A stretch of 64,000 nucleotides of DNA from Celeribacter baekdonensis (lineage in GTDB: Bacteria; Pseudomonadota; Alphaproteobacteria; Rhodobacterales; Rhodobacteraceae): NCBI RefSeq assembly GCF_900102315.1, contig NZ_FNBL01000018.1, positions 16,934 to 80,933 of the forward strand. The letters run 5' to 3'. A program made the position numbers and the translations under genes. Positions 27,364 through 35,981 of this stretch are shown one piece after another (position 1 is the first letter of the stretch; every line of letters starts with the position of its first letter). A model generated the notes under the pieces. That model made no database searches and was not told the origin of the DNA. It saw only the letters and a program-made list of their open reading frames with translations.

Positions 27364-28302
27364 TCAAGATAAGTCGATTTTTGCGCGCGGATGGGCGGCC
27401 TCGTACACTTGCAACAGACGCGCCGTATCCACAGCCGTGTAGGCCTGAGTTGTGGATAGGGAGGCATGGCCCAAAAGCTCCTGAATCGCCCGTAAATCCC
27501 CGCCTGCGCTCAGCAAATGGGTGGCAAAAGAATGGCGCATCGCGTGGGGTGTCACGCTTGAGGGCAGGCCAAGCTGCATCCGCGCGGCCTCGGTGACCTT
27601 TGAAATCAAACGCGGATTGAGTGGCCCGCCGCGTTTGCCGCGAAACAGGGGGGCTTTCGCCGCCAGTTCGTGTGGGCACACTCGGATGTATTCCGCAACG
27701 GCACGCCGCGCTATGGGCAAGACCGGCACAATCCGTTCTTTGTTGCCTTTCCCGATGATGCGGATCACCTCGCCCATTGGCACATCTGCGCCGGTGAGCG
27801 ACAGCGCCTCGGAAATCCGCAAGCCACAGCCGTAAAGCAAAGTCATCACCGCCACATCGCGCGCCGTGATCCATGGTTCATCTGATTGCAATTCGACCGT
27901 CGAGAGCAACGACTGCGCCGCCTCAACGGTCAAGGGGCGGGGCAGTTTGCGTTGGAATTTCGGTGAGCGGGTGGACAGAATCGCGGTGGCATCAAACCCG
28001 TCGCGTTCGGCCAAAAAGCGGGTGAAGGTTTTCACCGCAGACAGCGCACGGGCCAGCGAGCGAGGGGCGACGCCGCGCCCGCGTTCATGTGCCATCCACG
28101 CGCGCATATCGGTCAATGTCAGTGTGCTGAGACGGGTGGGACCAAACCCTCCGCCCAGATGATTGGCCAGAAAGGCAAGCCAGCCGGTGACGTCATGGGT
28201 ATAGGCGGTGATCGTGTGCTCAGAGGCATTTTTGAGCGCGCGTTCGCGATCAAGCCAGTCGGAGAGCGTCTCCCGCATCCCGTCTGTGAGTGCGAGACTC
28301 AT
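27364..28302 (-). CDS. xerC: Tyrosine recombinase XerC
   Basis: A 312-residue site-specific recombinase for chromosome dimer resolution. Seen: N-terminal SAM-like core domain, then the catalytic set GCGLRISEAL (Arg), GKGNKERIVPV (Lys), HAMRHSFATHLL (His, Arg), LGHASLSTTQAYTAV (His, Tyr nucleophile). I chose ATG 28302, overlapping the DUF484 stop (ATGA); the longer frame upstream is inside DUF484. Although it sits 3 kb from the toxin island it is clearly the housekeeping enzyme by operon context. Confidence 0.93.
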   Translation of the reverse strand: MSLALTDGMRETLSDWLDRERALKNASEHTITAYTHDVTGWLAFLANHLGGGFGPTRLSTLTLTDMRAWMAHERGRGVAPRSLARALSAVKTFTRFLAERDGFDATAILSTRSPKFQRKLPRPLTVEAAQSLLSTVELQSDEPWITARDVAVMTLLYGCGLRISEALSLTGADVPMGEVIRIIGKGNKERIVPVLPIARRAVAEYIRVCPHELAAKAPLFRGKRGGPLNPRLISKVTEAARMQLGLPSSVTPHAMRHSFATHLLSAGGDLRAIQELLGHASLSTTQAYTAVDTARLLQVYEAAHPRAKIDLS

Positions 28303-29021
28303 CCGAGCCAGCGGCGCATCATGCGTTCGAATACGCCCGAGAAAAAGTTTAACAAATCCGTGCCCTGCGCCGGGCGGAACATATGCGGGTCTTCGGAGCC
28401 GAAAATCAACAGGCCGGGCAGGCGGCCCGCACCAAGGTCGAGTTTCATCAAGGCTTCGCAATGGATATAGCCCGCCGAGGTGCCGTAAATCAGGTCCGCC
28501 TCGGGCGAGACCTGCCGCAAGGTGACGGGCCGCACGGGGATGTTGCGGCCAAAGGTGACATAGGTGTCGATGAACCCCGGTTCGGCGGTGATCAACACAT
28601 TGCCCAGTTTTTTGACGGCGGGATCGGCGTCTTCGACCTTGGTTTCCAACAAAAGCCGCACCGCATCGACGCGTAGTGTGTTGGCGACATCGCCCGACAA
28701 TGCGGTGAGAAATGATTTGAAATCAGCAGGTTCCAACAGGCGCAACACGGCGCGGTGGATTTGGTTGGTGCCGGCAAGGTTTTCATAAGCGGCGGCAATC
28801 ACCCCGCGATGCGTATCCTCTAAGCGATCCAGCCGATCCTCAAGCCGCTCCATGGCGATGCCGCGCAAATCCACGATATTGTCACCCGAGGTGCGTTCAT
28901 TGGCGGCGATGAGCGCGCGCATCACGTCCAGATCGTCTAAAATCATATCCGGATCGGAAATAATTTTTTCGCGCAGGTCTTCAGCCATCGGCGACATCGC
29001 TCGGGGGAGTCGGGTGCTCAT
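28299..29021 (-). CDS. DUF484 family protein
   Basis: A 240-residue GAF-fold-like protein of the DUF484 family, commonly the gene just before xerC in proteobacteria. Seen: IISDPDMILDDLDVMRALIAAN at the start and GLLIFGSEDPHMFRPAQGTDLLNFFS near the end. GAGG precedes the ATG. Molecular role unknown in the family. Confidence 0.85.
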   Translation of the reverse strand: MSTRLPRAMSPMAEDLREKIISDPDMILDDLDVMRALIAANERTSGDNIVDLRGIAMERLEDRLDRLEDTHRGVIAAAYENLAGTNQIHRAVLRLLEPADFKSFLTALSGDVANTLRVDAVRLLLETKVEDADPAVKKLGNVLITAEPGFIDTYVTFGRNIPVRPVTLRQVSPEADLIYGTSAGYIHCEALMKLDLGAGRLPGLLIFGSEDPHMFRPAQGTDLLNFFSGVFERMMRRWLG

Positions 29022-29132
29022 ACTGCCTCTTTCGTTACCGCCGGTTTCCGGTCGTTGACTCCATTATGCCCAGCAAAGCAGTCCGGTTCAAGTCGCTTGG
29101 GGCCCCCGCGCGCATCTCTTCTGAACTGTGGC

Positions 29133-30905
29133 TTACTCGGCGGCGTCTGCGGTCGGTTGACGATAGGCTTCGGGGACCTCTGCGTCCCACGCCTCGCTGA
29201 AAATCCATTTTTTGCGATCTTCAAATTCCTTAACACCCGCGAGTGAAGCGATCCGTGCTTCATGCGCCGTGCAGCAGGCTTCGTGCAGGCTTGCCAATGC
29301 AGGATCAGACAGGAGGCGGTCATATTCCTTGCGGGCCAGCGCACCAAACCGGGTGAGATCAGAGCTGGTTTCGCCATGATAGTTGCGTGTGCGCCAATAG
29401 CGGTTGGAGACGCTTTTGTCGGCCACAACCACGTCCCCACGATGCATTTTAACCAGAAAACACTCCAGTGAGCGCAGCGGGAAATGATCCAGGGACACAA
29501 GATCATAGGCCCCGCGACAATCCCACCCGTTCATCTCCGGGTCTTTGAGAAAGCCAGGGCGCGCGCGTCCCGACCCATCGCGCCAAATTGCCTGACCCAA
29601 GTTTTGTGAAATGTCCGGGCGGTGATTGCGGATCGCATTGACGCGGGGGCTGAGGCGGGTGATGCTTTTGACGCCGCGGTGCGCTTTTTGTTTGCCCGGT
29701 GTGGTGGACTGATGACCCGGATAGGCTTCGGTCACCCATTTGCGTTCGTAGGCCAGCTTGTTGTTGGAGCCGTGATTGATTTCGGACATCGACAACACGT
29801 CGAATTCCCCGGCGGCAGCAAACAAATCCTCTAAGCGACCCTCACCCACACGGATGTTGATAAACTCGTCCACATCCATGGAGATAACGTAATCGGCCTC
29901 CCGCATTTCGCGGGTGTAAGGCAAATAGCGCAGGGCCACGGGTTGGAAATTCGCCGTATCCGATCCCAGAGCCGGGTTGGCCATATGCCGCACAATCCCC
30001 ATGTCATCGAGCCGGTCGAGCAACTTGTCCGTACCATCGGTGCAATCATTGGTGAACACCAGAAAATCCGTGACCCCAACGGCGCGATGCCACGCGATCC
30101 ATTCAAGGATAAAGGGGCCTTCGTTTTTCATGCAGGTCGGGATCAGAATGCGCGGGGCCTCAGCCCCCCAAGGCCGGTATGGCCGCCGAGGCAGGGCCGC
30201 TCCTGCGATCATTTGCCCCTCGACCAAGACGCGATCAAAGCGTTTGACCGACGAGTCGGGTTTGGTGTCGGGAGAGGGTAAAAACCCTTTGGCTCCAAGC
30301 ATTTCAACGATCTTGCGCAGCCCCTCTTGGCCATAGACCTTTGGATGCACTTCCATCACGATATGGCGCAGCCCGGACAGGTCCACCTCATCCAAAAGCC
30401 CAAGTTCCCCGCCTTCGATGTCACAGGACAATACGGTGGGGCGGAACTCTTGGAACAGCTCGTCCATACCCGCTGAGGGCACGTCTGCGATGCGCGAATA
30501 AGGCCGCGAATCCGGCTCCATTGAACTGGCCCAATAATTGTCGCGGATGTAAAATTTCACCGGATCGCCGGCCTTTGCCATCGCCACGCCATTGCGCAGC
30601 TCAGCGATTTCAATGCCATTAAGCCGCCAGGTTTCTTTGATCATCGGCACAAGGTTCGGGTCGGCCTCAATCGACAAAACCGCCTCGACCCCCTTAACAG
30701 AGGCCGCCGCGCTTGACACCACTCCGACACCGGCACCAAGTTCCAAAAGCCGATCTCCGGGCTGCAAAATGGCCCGCATGATCTCAACCTCCCCCTTTTC
30801 GTATTTGCCCTTTCGCATGGGTTTTTCGATCGTTGGGGTGATGATGTCGGTGACAAAGGCCACTTTTATACCGTGAACCGTCAGTGTCTCGTCATACGCG
30901 TACAT
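29133..30905 (-). CDS. FkbM-type methyltransferase fused to a GT2-like glycosyltransferase
   Basis: A 590-residue two-domain protein. Residues 1-220: FkbM-family methyltransferase with LLELGAGVGVVSSAAAS (SAM loop), VLSCDIEGGELGLLDEVDL and IVMEVHPKVYGQEG. Residues about 240-590: glycosyltransferase with ILIPTCMKNEGPFILEWIAW, LVFTNDCTDGTDKLLDRLDD and the metal motif YVISMDVDEFINI. This fold resembles the GT2/GT92-like family used on surface polysaccharides. It stands alone at the border of the toxin island. Acceptor unknown. Confidence 0.8.
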   Translation of the reverse strand: MYAYDETLTVHGIKVAFVTDIITPTIEKPMRKGKYEKGEVEIMRAILQPGDRLLELGAGVGVVSSAAASVKGVEAVLSIEADPNLVPMIKETWRLNGIEIAELRNGVAMAKAGDPVKFYIRDNYWASSMEPDSRPYSRIADVPSAGMDELFQEFRPTVLSCDIEGGELGLLDEVDLSGLRHIVMEVHPKVYGQEGLRKIVEMLGAKGFLPSPDTKPDSSVKRFDRVLVEGQMIAGAALPRRPYRPWGAEAPRILIPTCMKNEGPFILEWIAWHRAVGVTDFLVFTNDCTDGTDKLLDRLDDMGIVRHMANPALGSDTANFQPVALRYLPYTREMREADYVISMDVDEFINIRVGEGRLEDLFAAAGEFDVLSMSEINHGSNNKLAYERKWVTEAYPGHQSTTPGKQKAHRGVKSITRLSPRVNAIRNHRPDISQNLGQAIWRDGSGRARPGFLKDPEMNGWDCRGAYDLVSLDHFPLRSLECFLVKMHRGDVVVADKSVSNRYWRTRNYHGETSSDLTRFGALARKEYDRLLSDPALASLHEACCTAHEARIASLAGVKEFEDRKKWIFSEAWDAEVPEAYRQPTADAAE

Positions 30906-31470
30906 GTGGTGCCTGCCGGTGACTGTTTAAGAAATACCCTCTCAGACTCGTCTATTTCTGGGAGTGTTTCAATGGGGTTAACGCTGATCCCACCGCAAAA
31001 CATGTCTTTTTGCGCGACTTGGCAACAAAGACGCGCAAAGCTGAATTGTGGTGGAGGTGCCGGATGACACGCCTGTGCTGCCCGAGTTCTGAGATGCTAT
31101 GGGATTTAAATGGTGCACCCGATCCAACTAAGGTCGAACGCGCCCAAAGGCCATGGGCCAATTTCGGGGACGGTCTGCACGTTTTCAAGGAAACGTGTTT
31201 GGTGCCCAAGGGCTGCAAGGAACCACCGACACGAGGATTTTTAATCCAGAACTAAATAAGATTTTTCACGAAGTTAACTCAGAACAAAATGTCAAACCGG
31301 CTGCCAAACATCAAAGGCTTGGTCGCTGTTTGTCAAACCCATCCACGGGGCAATCCGACCAAAGAAAAACTGCTGAGGGGGCGGCCACCCACCTCAACGG
31401 CAATGCAAATCTTTCTGCACAATCAGCTTATCAAGACGACAGCCTGACCGCAATCGCGGGAGGTGAGGCA
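30906..31470. other. Unassigned border sequence of the Rhs island
   Basis: About 565 bases in which I recognise no gene, Rhs core or insertion-sequence end. Short open frames exist on both strands but none has both a plausible start and a family resemblance. Base composition changes here from GC-rich backbone to the mixed composition of the island, so this is the likely left boundary. Confidence 0.4.
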
Positions 31471-31578
31471 ATGGCCAGAAAGATGGATGATGCGACTCTG
31501 GAACAGGCTGCCGATGCACTTCGAAATTTTGCGCAACGTGAAAACGATCATATCAGTCGAGCGGGCGAAGTTAGATGA
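31471..31578 (+). CDS. Small ORF, or the tail of a lost toxin, coupled to the next gene
   Basis: A 35-residue reading, MARKMDDATLEQAADALRNF then AQRENDHISRAGEVR, preceded by a near-perfect GGAGGTGA ribosome site. The frame is also open upstream to about 31153, so this may instead be the last residues of a degraded toxin tip. Its TGA overlaps the ATG of the following gene, as toxin and immunity genes do throughout the island. Confidence 0.35.
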   Translation: MARKMDDATLEQAADALRNFAQRENDHISRAGEVR

Positions 31579-31952
31579 ATTATTTTGCAGTAGAAAATGA
31601 TCTAGATATTTTAGAAGAAGACGGTTTTGGCCCACTTGACCATCGTAGCGAAAGGGCTGTCGCGCTCGCATTTGAGCGTTTCCGGGGTGGCCAAGCATTA
31701 GATGAATGTGAGTTGTCGCTTTGCATCCCAAGCCTTCGCCATAAAGTAAAATGGTTTATACTCGGGGGGCGAAGCATTCTTTTTATAATTGACGACCAAA
31801 TTGACGCGGAAGATAAACGAGTATTGGGTGCGTGCTTAGTCGCAACATGGAAGCTCAAAGAGTACAGGGGCATCGCCATGCGGTCATGTAAAACAGATCA
31901 GAGCTTCGCCGCTTTCATCTCACTCGCGGCAACAATCATTCAGCTCCGATGA
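31575..31952 (+). CDS. Hypothetical protein, probable immunity protein
   Basis: A 125-residue cytosolic protein, no family recognised. Seen: acidic N-terminus, a hydrophobic strand VKWFILGGRSILFIIDD, and a helical C-terminus. The four-base overlap with the upstream frame and position in the toxin island suggest an immunity gene (inference). Confidence 0.5.
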   Translation: MNYFAVENDLDILEEDGFGPLDHRSERAVALAFERFRGGQALDECELSLCIPSLRHKVKWFILGGRSILFIIDDQIDAEDKRVLGACLVATWKLKEYRGIAMRSCKTDQSFAAFISLAATIIQLR

Positions 31953-31973
31953 ACGTCAACAGGACCTGGTAAA

Positions 31974-32552
31974 ATGAGTAAAAATTTTGTTGTTAACTCT
32001 AATCCTTACGGAGCTGTAACCCTTGAAAACGTGTTAGCGTTTGAGAAGCTAAATCGCTTCGTGCTTCCTGATGATTACCGTCACTACTTGCTTCACCATA
32101 ATGGTGGAAAATTTTCTCGCAGGGATTTTGTGTCAAAAAGCGAGCCGGACGTAGATGGCGACGTTCATCACATGCTGGGGTTGCATCAAGGTCCAGAGCA
32201 TGCGCGATTACAAGAAGGCTTCAGACTTTCTAAGTATTATGACTTAGATGAGTTTTCTATGAGCCTTGATAGATACTTTGTTTTTGCAGACACTTCGACT
32301 GGTAGCTTACTCCTTTTGGATTTGAAGACAAAAGGCGTTAGCGTTTTCCAGCCAGAAGATGTCGAACATGAAAGCTCGGAGCCGCTTCGCCACGCAATCC
32401 ATGCATTGTCGGATAGCTTTACCCATTTTGTCGAAGATTTGGTCTTTCACAACGAAACTTATTCAAGCGCAGACGAGCTTGAAGAGTTTAAAAAAAAGGT
32501 GCGCCAAGCAAGGCTAGAAGCCGGATGGTCCATCAATGATGGAAATGACTAG
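31974..32552 (+). CDS. SUKH (SMI1/KNR4) family immunity protein
   Basis: A 192-residue protein. Seen: the SUKH signature FVLPDDYRHYLLHHNGGKF near residue 30 and YFVFADTSTGSLLLLDLKTKGV in the central sheet. SUKH proteins typically neutralise nuclease-type polymorphic toxins in the cytosol. The cognate toxin is missing, so this is an orphan immunity gene. Confidence 0.8.
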   Translation: MSKNFVVNSNPYGAVTLENVLAFEKLNRFVLPDDYRHYLLHHNGGKFSRRDFVSKSEPDVDGDVHHMLGLHQGPEHARLQEGFRLSKYYDLDEFSMSLDRYFVFADTSTGSLLLLDLKTKGVSVFQPEDVEHESSEPLRHAIHALSDSFTHFVEDLVFHNETYSSADELEEFKKKVRQARLEAGWSINDGND

Positions 32553-32621
32553 CGTTTGTGTGAGCCCCAAGCGCGTTTCGCAACCAATGTCACCGTGCAG
32601 CCTTTTCTGATCCTGCTTCAA

Positions 32622-32690
32622 CCTCAACGCGCGGTATTACGATCCGAGGTTGGGGCTGTTCATCCAGCCCGACTGGCTTGAAGCGACAAG
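32622..32690 (+). pseudogene. Rhs core remnant 1
   Basis: About 70 bases reading [19 protein letters not shown], the last conserved segment of the Rhs core, cut off on both sides. It marks a cassette whose toxin tip has been lost. Confidence 0.8.
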
Positions 32691-32749
32691 AGCAGGTGAG
32701 TAGAAGAGTCGCAGAAGAGCAGAAGCAAGATGATGAGTGAGATCGATAA

Positions 32750-33199
32750 ATGAGAAGTCGTTTCTTGCGGGTTAAGTGCAAAGTAAATCGTATCTTGGGA
32801 AGGTACTCAAAACCTCTGAGGAATATTGACCCACGGTTGTTGGGGGTGGGCAACGTGCAACTCAATCATATATTGCGCCAGCACATCCACTCAGTTTCAT
32901 TTGAAATGTTTCTTCTCCGTATGAGCCGGCACACTGCCTATATAACGGATGAAGAAAATCCTGAACTACGCGTACAGCCGACAGCCTATTTTGCAGAGGT
33001 GATGCTATACTTTATCGTTGGTTGGACCTGTGCCGCAATTATGGTGAAGGTTGAAGGAGGTTTGTGGTCGGATAGCCTTCTTATGCTTGTTTGCTCCTGC
33101 CTTATGGCGATAACTTATGTCTTCATATTTATTTTTGCCTCTAAAAAACTGCTCAAAAATTGTGAAGCTTTTCTTAAATCCAAAGTATCGGAACTGTGA
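32750..33199 (+). CDS. Membrane protein with two helices, probable immunity protein
   Basis: A 149-residue protein with two adjacent transmembrane segments (VMLYFIVGWTCAAIMVKV and LLMLVCSCLMAITYVFIFIF) and a basic N-terminal region. No family recognised. Position after an Rhs remnant suggests immunity against a membrane-active toxin. Directly abuts an IS3 remnant at its 3' end. Confidence 0.5.
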   Translation: MRSRFLRVKCKVNRILGRYSKPLRNIDPRLLGVGNVQLNHILRQHIHSVSFEMFLLRMSRHTAYITDEENPELRVQPTAYFAEVMLYFIVGWTCAAIMVKVEGGLWSDSLLMLVCSCLMAITYVFIFIFASKKLLKNCEAFLKSKVSEL

Positions 33200-33372
33200 C
33201 GTTTCAATCGCGGTCTCCTCACTCTTCAGGGATTCCAGCACGAGCTTGGCCTTGAACTCGGGCGCATGTTGTTTGCGTTTCGACATCTCTGATCTCCTTC
33301 TCGTCGAAGATCAGCAGACTGCAAATCATGGCTTAATTTACGACAGATCCTGTCCAACCGATGGGGAGTAGC
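33200..33372 (-). mobile_element. IS3-family remnant (5' end of orfA)
   Basis: The reverse strand begins MSKRKQHAPEFKAKLVLESL, the conserved start of the IS3-family OrfA helix-turn-helix protein, and breaks off after about 30 residues at 33200. Upstream bases include the AAGGAGATCAGAG leader typical of these elements. The rest of the element, including OrfB, is gone. Confidence 0.75.
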
Positions 33373-33380
33373 TCACCTAT

Positions 33381-33560
33381 GCGCGCGGGGCTGGCCCGGT
33401 TACGCAAACGGCTAACGGTGTCCTCGTGGCCGCTGTCCGTCGGCTGCATAGCCAGCATGGTAGACTAAAGATGTTAGACAAGCGTGAAAGACATGTCGAT
33501 GAGGTTGACACTCCACTACCGCCGCAAGAGAAAACGGATAAAGCGGTAGGCATGACATAA
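33381..33560 (+). pseudogene. Toxin C-terminal tail, truncated by the IS3 remnant
   Basis: An open frame without a start, reading VTQTANGVLVAAVRRLHSQH and ending DKAVGMT just before the next gene. It has the highly charged end usual for toxin tips and lies 7 bases before the Imm45-like gene, so it is probably what is left of that gene's cognate toxin. Confidence 0.4.
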
Positions 33561-33567
33561 GGACTGA

Positions 33568-33903
33568 ATGATGAGTTTGAGCTTTGAACCCTTGCTTCAC
33601 CTTGAGCCATCTGCACGCTTAGCCCATGGTACAATCATTCGCCTTAAGGGCGTTTGGCCTCATGAAGAATATGTAGATCTAATGGTTGCTGAGACTTTCC
33701 AAGAAAATGGAGGAATGTCGCTCATGGTGACGACTGGCCATAAAGGAGGCTTAATTCTAGTGAATTTGCCAGTTGAAGCTGGTGAGCATTGGATCAGTTC
33801 TGATTGGCTGAAAGAAAATTGGTCATCATGGGTATACCCAGACTGTCCGCTTGAAACTGTTTGGGTTTCGAAAGGGTATTCGCCACCTACAACACCAGAA
33901 TGA
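33568..33903 (+). CDS. Imm45-like immunity protein
   Basis: A 111-residue protein. Seen: HGTIIRLKGVWPHEEYVDLM, LMVTTGHKGGLILVNLP and ISSDWLKENWSSWVYPDC, which I recall from the Imm45 family of polymorphic-toxin immunity proteins. Cytosolic. The toxin partner is the fragment just upstream. Confidence 0.55.
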   Translation: MMSLSFEPLLHLEPSARLAHGTIIRLKGVWPHEEYVDLMVAETFQENGGMSLMVTTGHKGGLILVNLPVEAGEHWISSDWLKENWSSWVYPDCPLETVWVSKGYSPPTTPE

Positions 33904-33953
33904 AACCACTGCACTTGGGTTATTCATCGATTAATAGGAGCGACTATGACTTT

Positions 33954-34244
33954 ATGGAAAGTATAAGTGCGGGGCTTGAACAGAAAAATTCGGCGGCTTT
34001 CTCTGATATTCTGAATGGCATGGAAACATTGTCCTGCCCAAAGCTTGATTCAAAAATGATCCGGATGGAACAGAATTACGTTCAAAAACACTTGGACAGC
34101 CTATTTGCAAAAGATCCTGTCGGCGCTCAAGCACTTGTAGACAAATTGAATGCTAAAATGAATATTGCAGGAGGCATGGGGAAACTTGTTGGGAGTTTTC
34201 TCGCCGTGACAGGCAATATTTGGAGACTTTGGCAAAGTGCGTGA
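33954..34244 (+). CDS. Hypothetical protein
   Basis: A 96-residue helical protein starting MESISAGLEQKNSAAFSDIL; GGAG lies 13 bases upstream, a little far. No family recognised. A second overlapping frame continues for about 33 charged residues past its stop, so the end of this gene may itself be frameshifted. Confidence 0.35.
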   Translation: MESISAGLEQKNSAAFSDILNGMETLSCPKLDSKMIRMEQNYVQKHLDSLFAKDPVGAQALVDKLNAKMNIAGGMGKLVGSFLAVTGNIWRLWQSA

Positions 34245-34342
34245 CGAACTTGGGCGCGATAGTGATTTCGCGCGACAATCTGATCGTGAGGCCAGAAGGG
34301 CTGCCCGAGACGCCAGAAAAGACAATCTGAGGCAGTGACTAA

Positions 34343-34846
34343 ATGAGAGAACAAAGTAAAAAAACGAAGATGTCGTTGAGAGGACTATGGCGGTTTTTAC
34401 AGCGATTATTGACTTTAGCTTTGGTCGATATCTTTTTGGCGCCGTTCATTGCAATCATTTTTATCTTTGGCTTTAATATCTCGGATCCATTTTCAAACGA
34501 CATTCCCCCGGGCGATGGAGTTTGGCACTATTACAAATACTCCTGTGCTTTGGTGCTCCTGGCATACTTATTCGCTCTCTACGGCATCATATCCATCATT
34601 ACGATTTTGTTATCTCGCAAACTGAATGTAAGGCGAAGGGCCGTTGTTCGTTTGGGCACTTTCATTTCGTGGCTAGGTCTCTTTGTTCACGTGGAGCTTA
34701 TCGAAGCTGATTTTGATGTTCTGGTTTGGGTCAGGACTTCGATTTTTGTTGGTGCTCCCCTTGTGTGGGGCGGTCTTTGTTCGTCACTCTTGTCGGAATA
34801 TGTTTGGGAGCGAATTTCCAAAAGAAATAAAAGTCGAACAGCGTAG
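34343..34846 (+). CDS. Polytopic membrane protein, probable immunity protein
   Basis: A 167-residue protein with about four transmembrane segments (for example LVDIFLAPFIAIIFIFGF and SCALVLLAYLFALYGIISII). No family recognised. Membrane immunity proteins usually protect against pore-forming or envelope-active toxins. Confidence 0.5.
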   Translation: MREQSKKTKMSLRGLWRFLQRLLTLALVDIFLAPFIAIIFIFGFNISDPFSNDIPPGDGVWHYYKYSCALVLLAYLFALYGIISIITILLSRKLNVRRRAVVRLGTFISWLGLFVHVELIEADFDVLVWVRTSIFVGAPLVWGGLCSSLLSEYVWERISKRNKSRTA

Positions 34847-34904
34847 TGGACACTTCACGCGGGCATGCTTTTGTAGAAATTTAGCTCATAGATCTCAATG
34901 GCTC

Positions 34905-34980
34905 TAACCGCAACCTTTGCCCGCCCCACCGCAAGCGTCACAAGGCACAATCACCAACTCCTGTGACTGCACTCCACAGA
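34905..34980 (-). pseudogene. gspE-like fragment 1
   Basis: Reverse strand reads QSQELVIVPCDACGGAGKGC, a diverged copy of the tetracysteine C-terminus of a GspE/PilB-type ATPase seen better at 43481-43640 and 53410-53625. Confidence 0.5.
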
Positions 34981-35075
34981 AAAAACTTCGGAAGAGAATT
35001 CCAGACGTCAAAGTGAGCGTAGTTCGGATGATGAAGGGAATTGAGGGCAAACCCAAATGACGAACATACAGAAGT

Positions 35076-35375
35076 TTGCCTTTCACTTGGAGGCCAAGGA
35101 CGGCTGGCTACCTTAGTTATACTTTGAGATTCCCGGATGGCACTCGCCACCATGGGAAAGGTGATTATAGTCGCGCGAAACAGTCAGCCCGTGAACACGG
35201 TTATGAGGTCGCTGAAGCTGATATCGACTGGACCTCTGCGGATAGCCATCGAGAAGCCTTTGAAGCCTTTGAAGCCTTTGAAGCCTTTAAGGATGAACAT
35301 GAACGCCTTGAAGCGGATGGGGGAAAAGAGAACGAAGATAATCATAATCGCATAAACTCACCGGGGGGAAAAAAT
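35076..35375 (+). pseudogene. Toxin tail with internal 9-base repeat
   Basis: An open frame without Rhs core or clear start that reads YTLRFPDGTRHHGKGDYSRA, then an acidic stretch with EAFEAFEAFEAF from four perfect copies of a 9-base unit. It is open straight into the RraB-like immunity protein with no stop between; a run GGGGGGAAAAAA at the junction may have slipped and fused the two. Probably a nuclease-type tip, judged only from the RHHGKGDY segment. Confidence 0.4.
35253..35288 (+). repeat. Tandem repeat, 4 x GAAGCCTTT
   Basis: Four exact head-to-tail copies of a 9-base unit inside the toxin tail, coding Glu-Ala-Phe each. Copy number change keeps frame and would alter only linker length. 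Confidence 0.9.
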
Positions 35376-35729
35376 ATGAAGAACAGGATCGTTGAGCTAA
35401 AGAAGCGTCTCCAACCAGAAAATGCAGCTGTCTTGGCAAGATTTGCGGCGGATGGTGTTGACATATCGTCTGAAAAAGAAGTCGCATTTTTTATTGAAAT
35501 GCCATCAAAAGACGATGTTTTTAAGTGTTCTTCTGAGATGCGGTGCCAATTCAAAAGAAAAGCCTTCCACGGAAGCGTTACACACACTGAACCACAAAAG
35601 ACGGTATATTATCGTTATGACATAGTTCTACCAATGACCGCTGACGCAATTTCTCAAATTGAGGCGGAATTGCTGAGTGTTTGCGAAGAGCATGGCGGAA
35701 CGCGTTCTTTTTGGGAATTTGCTGATTAA
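35376..35729 (+). CDS. RraB-like (ribonuclease E inhibitor-like) immunity protein
   Basis: A 117-residue protein starting MKNRIVELKKRLQPENAAVL. The layout, helix then GVDISSEKEVAFFIEMPSKDD and a late YYRYDIVLPMTADAISQIEA and EEHGGTRSFW, resembles RraB, which inhibits RNase E; relatives occur as immunity proteins beside Rhs toxins. ATG is in frame with the upstream toxin tail, so it may be made alone or as a fusion. Confidence 0.5.
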   Translation: MKNRIVELKKRLQPENAAVLARFAADGVDISSEKEVAFFIEMPSKDDVFKCSSEMRCQFKRKAFHGSVTHTEPQKTVYYRYDIVLPMTADAISQIEAELLSVCEEHGGTRSFWEFAD

Positions 35730-35758
35730 CGCCAATCAACTACGGATAGAAACAACAC

Positions 35759-35882
35759 AATAAAACTGATCACCGCAGCAGACGGCAGCCTGGTCAAAAC
35801 CTCCAGCTACGCGCCGTTTGATGAGGCTTTTGACGAGATGCTCATAGGAATAGAAACAATCAAGGTGTCACACCACAAATGA
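35759..35882 (+). pseudogene. Rhs core remnant 2
   Basis: Reads [19 protein letters not shown] then DEAFDEML before diverging and stopping, so the core was cut just before the YYDPRLG block and joined to unrelated sequence. Confidence 0.75.
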
Positions 35883-35981
35883 GAGACAGTGACAGAAAAA
35901 CGCACTGTTGGTACAGAGCGAGGGAAAAAGACGCGGACGAAAAGTATCCGGATGAAGTTTACGATGACTAGGGGGAAGCAG

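Noticed and set aside
31010..31255. An 81-residue forward frame (WDLNGAPDPTKV...) at the island border
   Set aside because: No ribosome site, no family resemblance and overlapping frames on both strands, so it is treated as non-coding.
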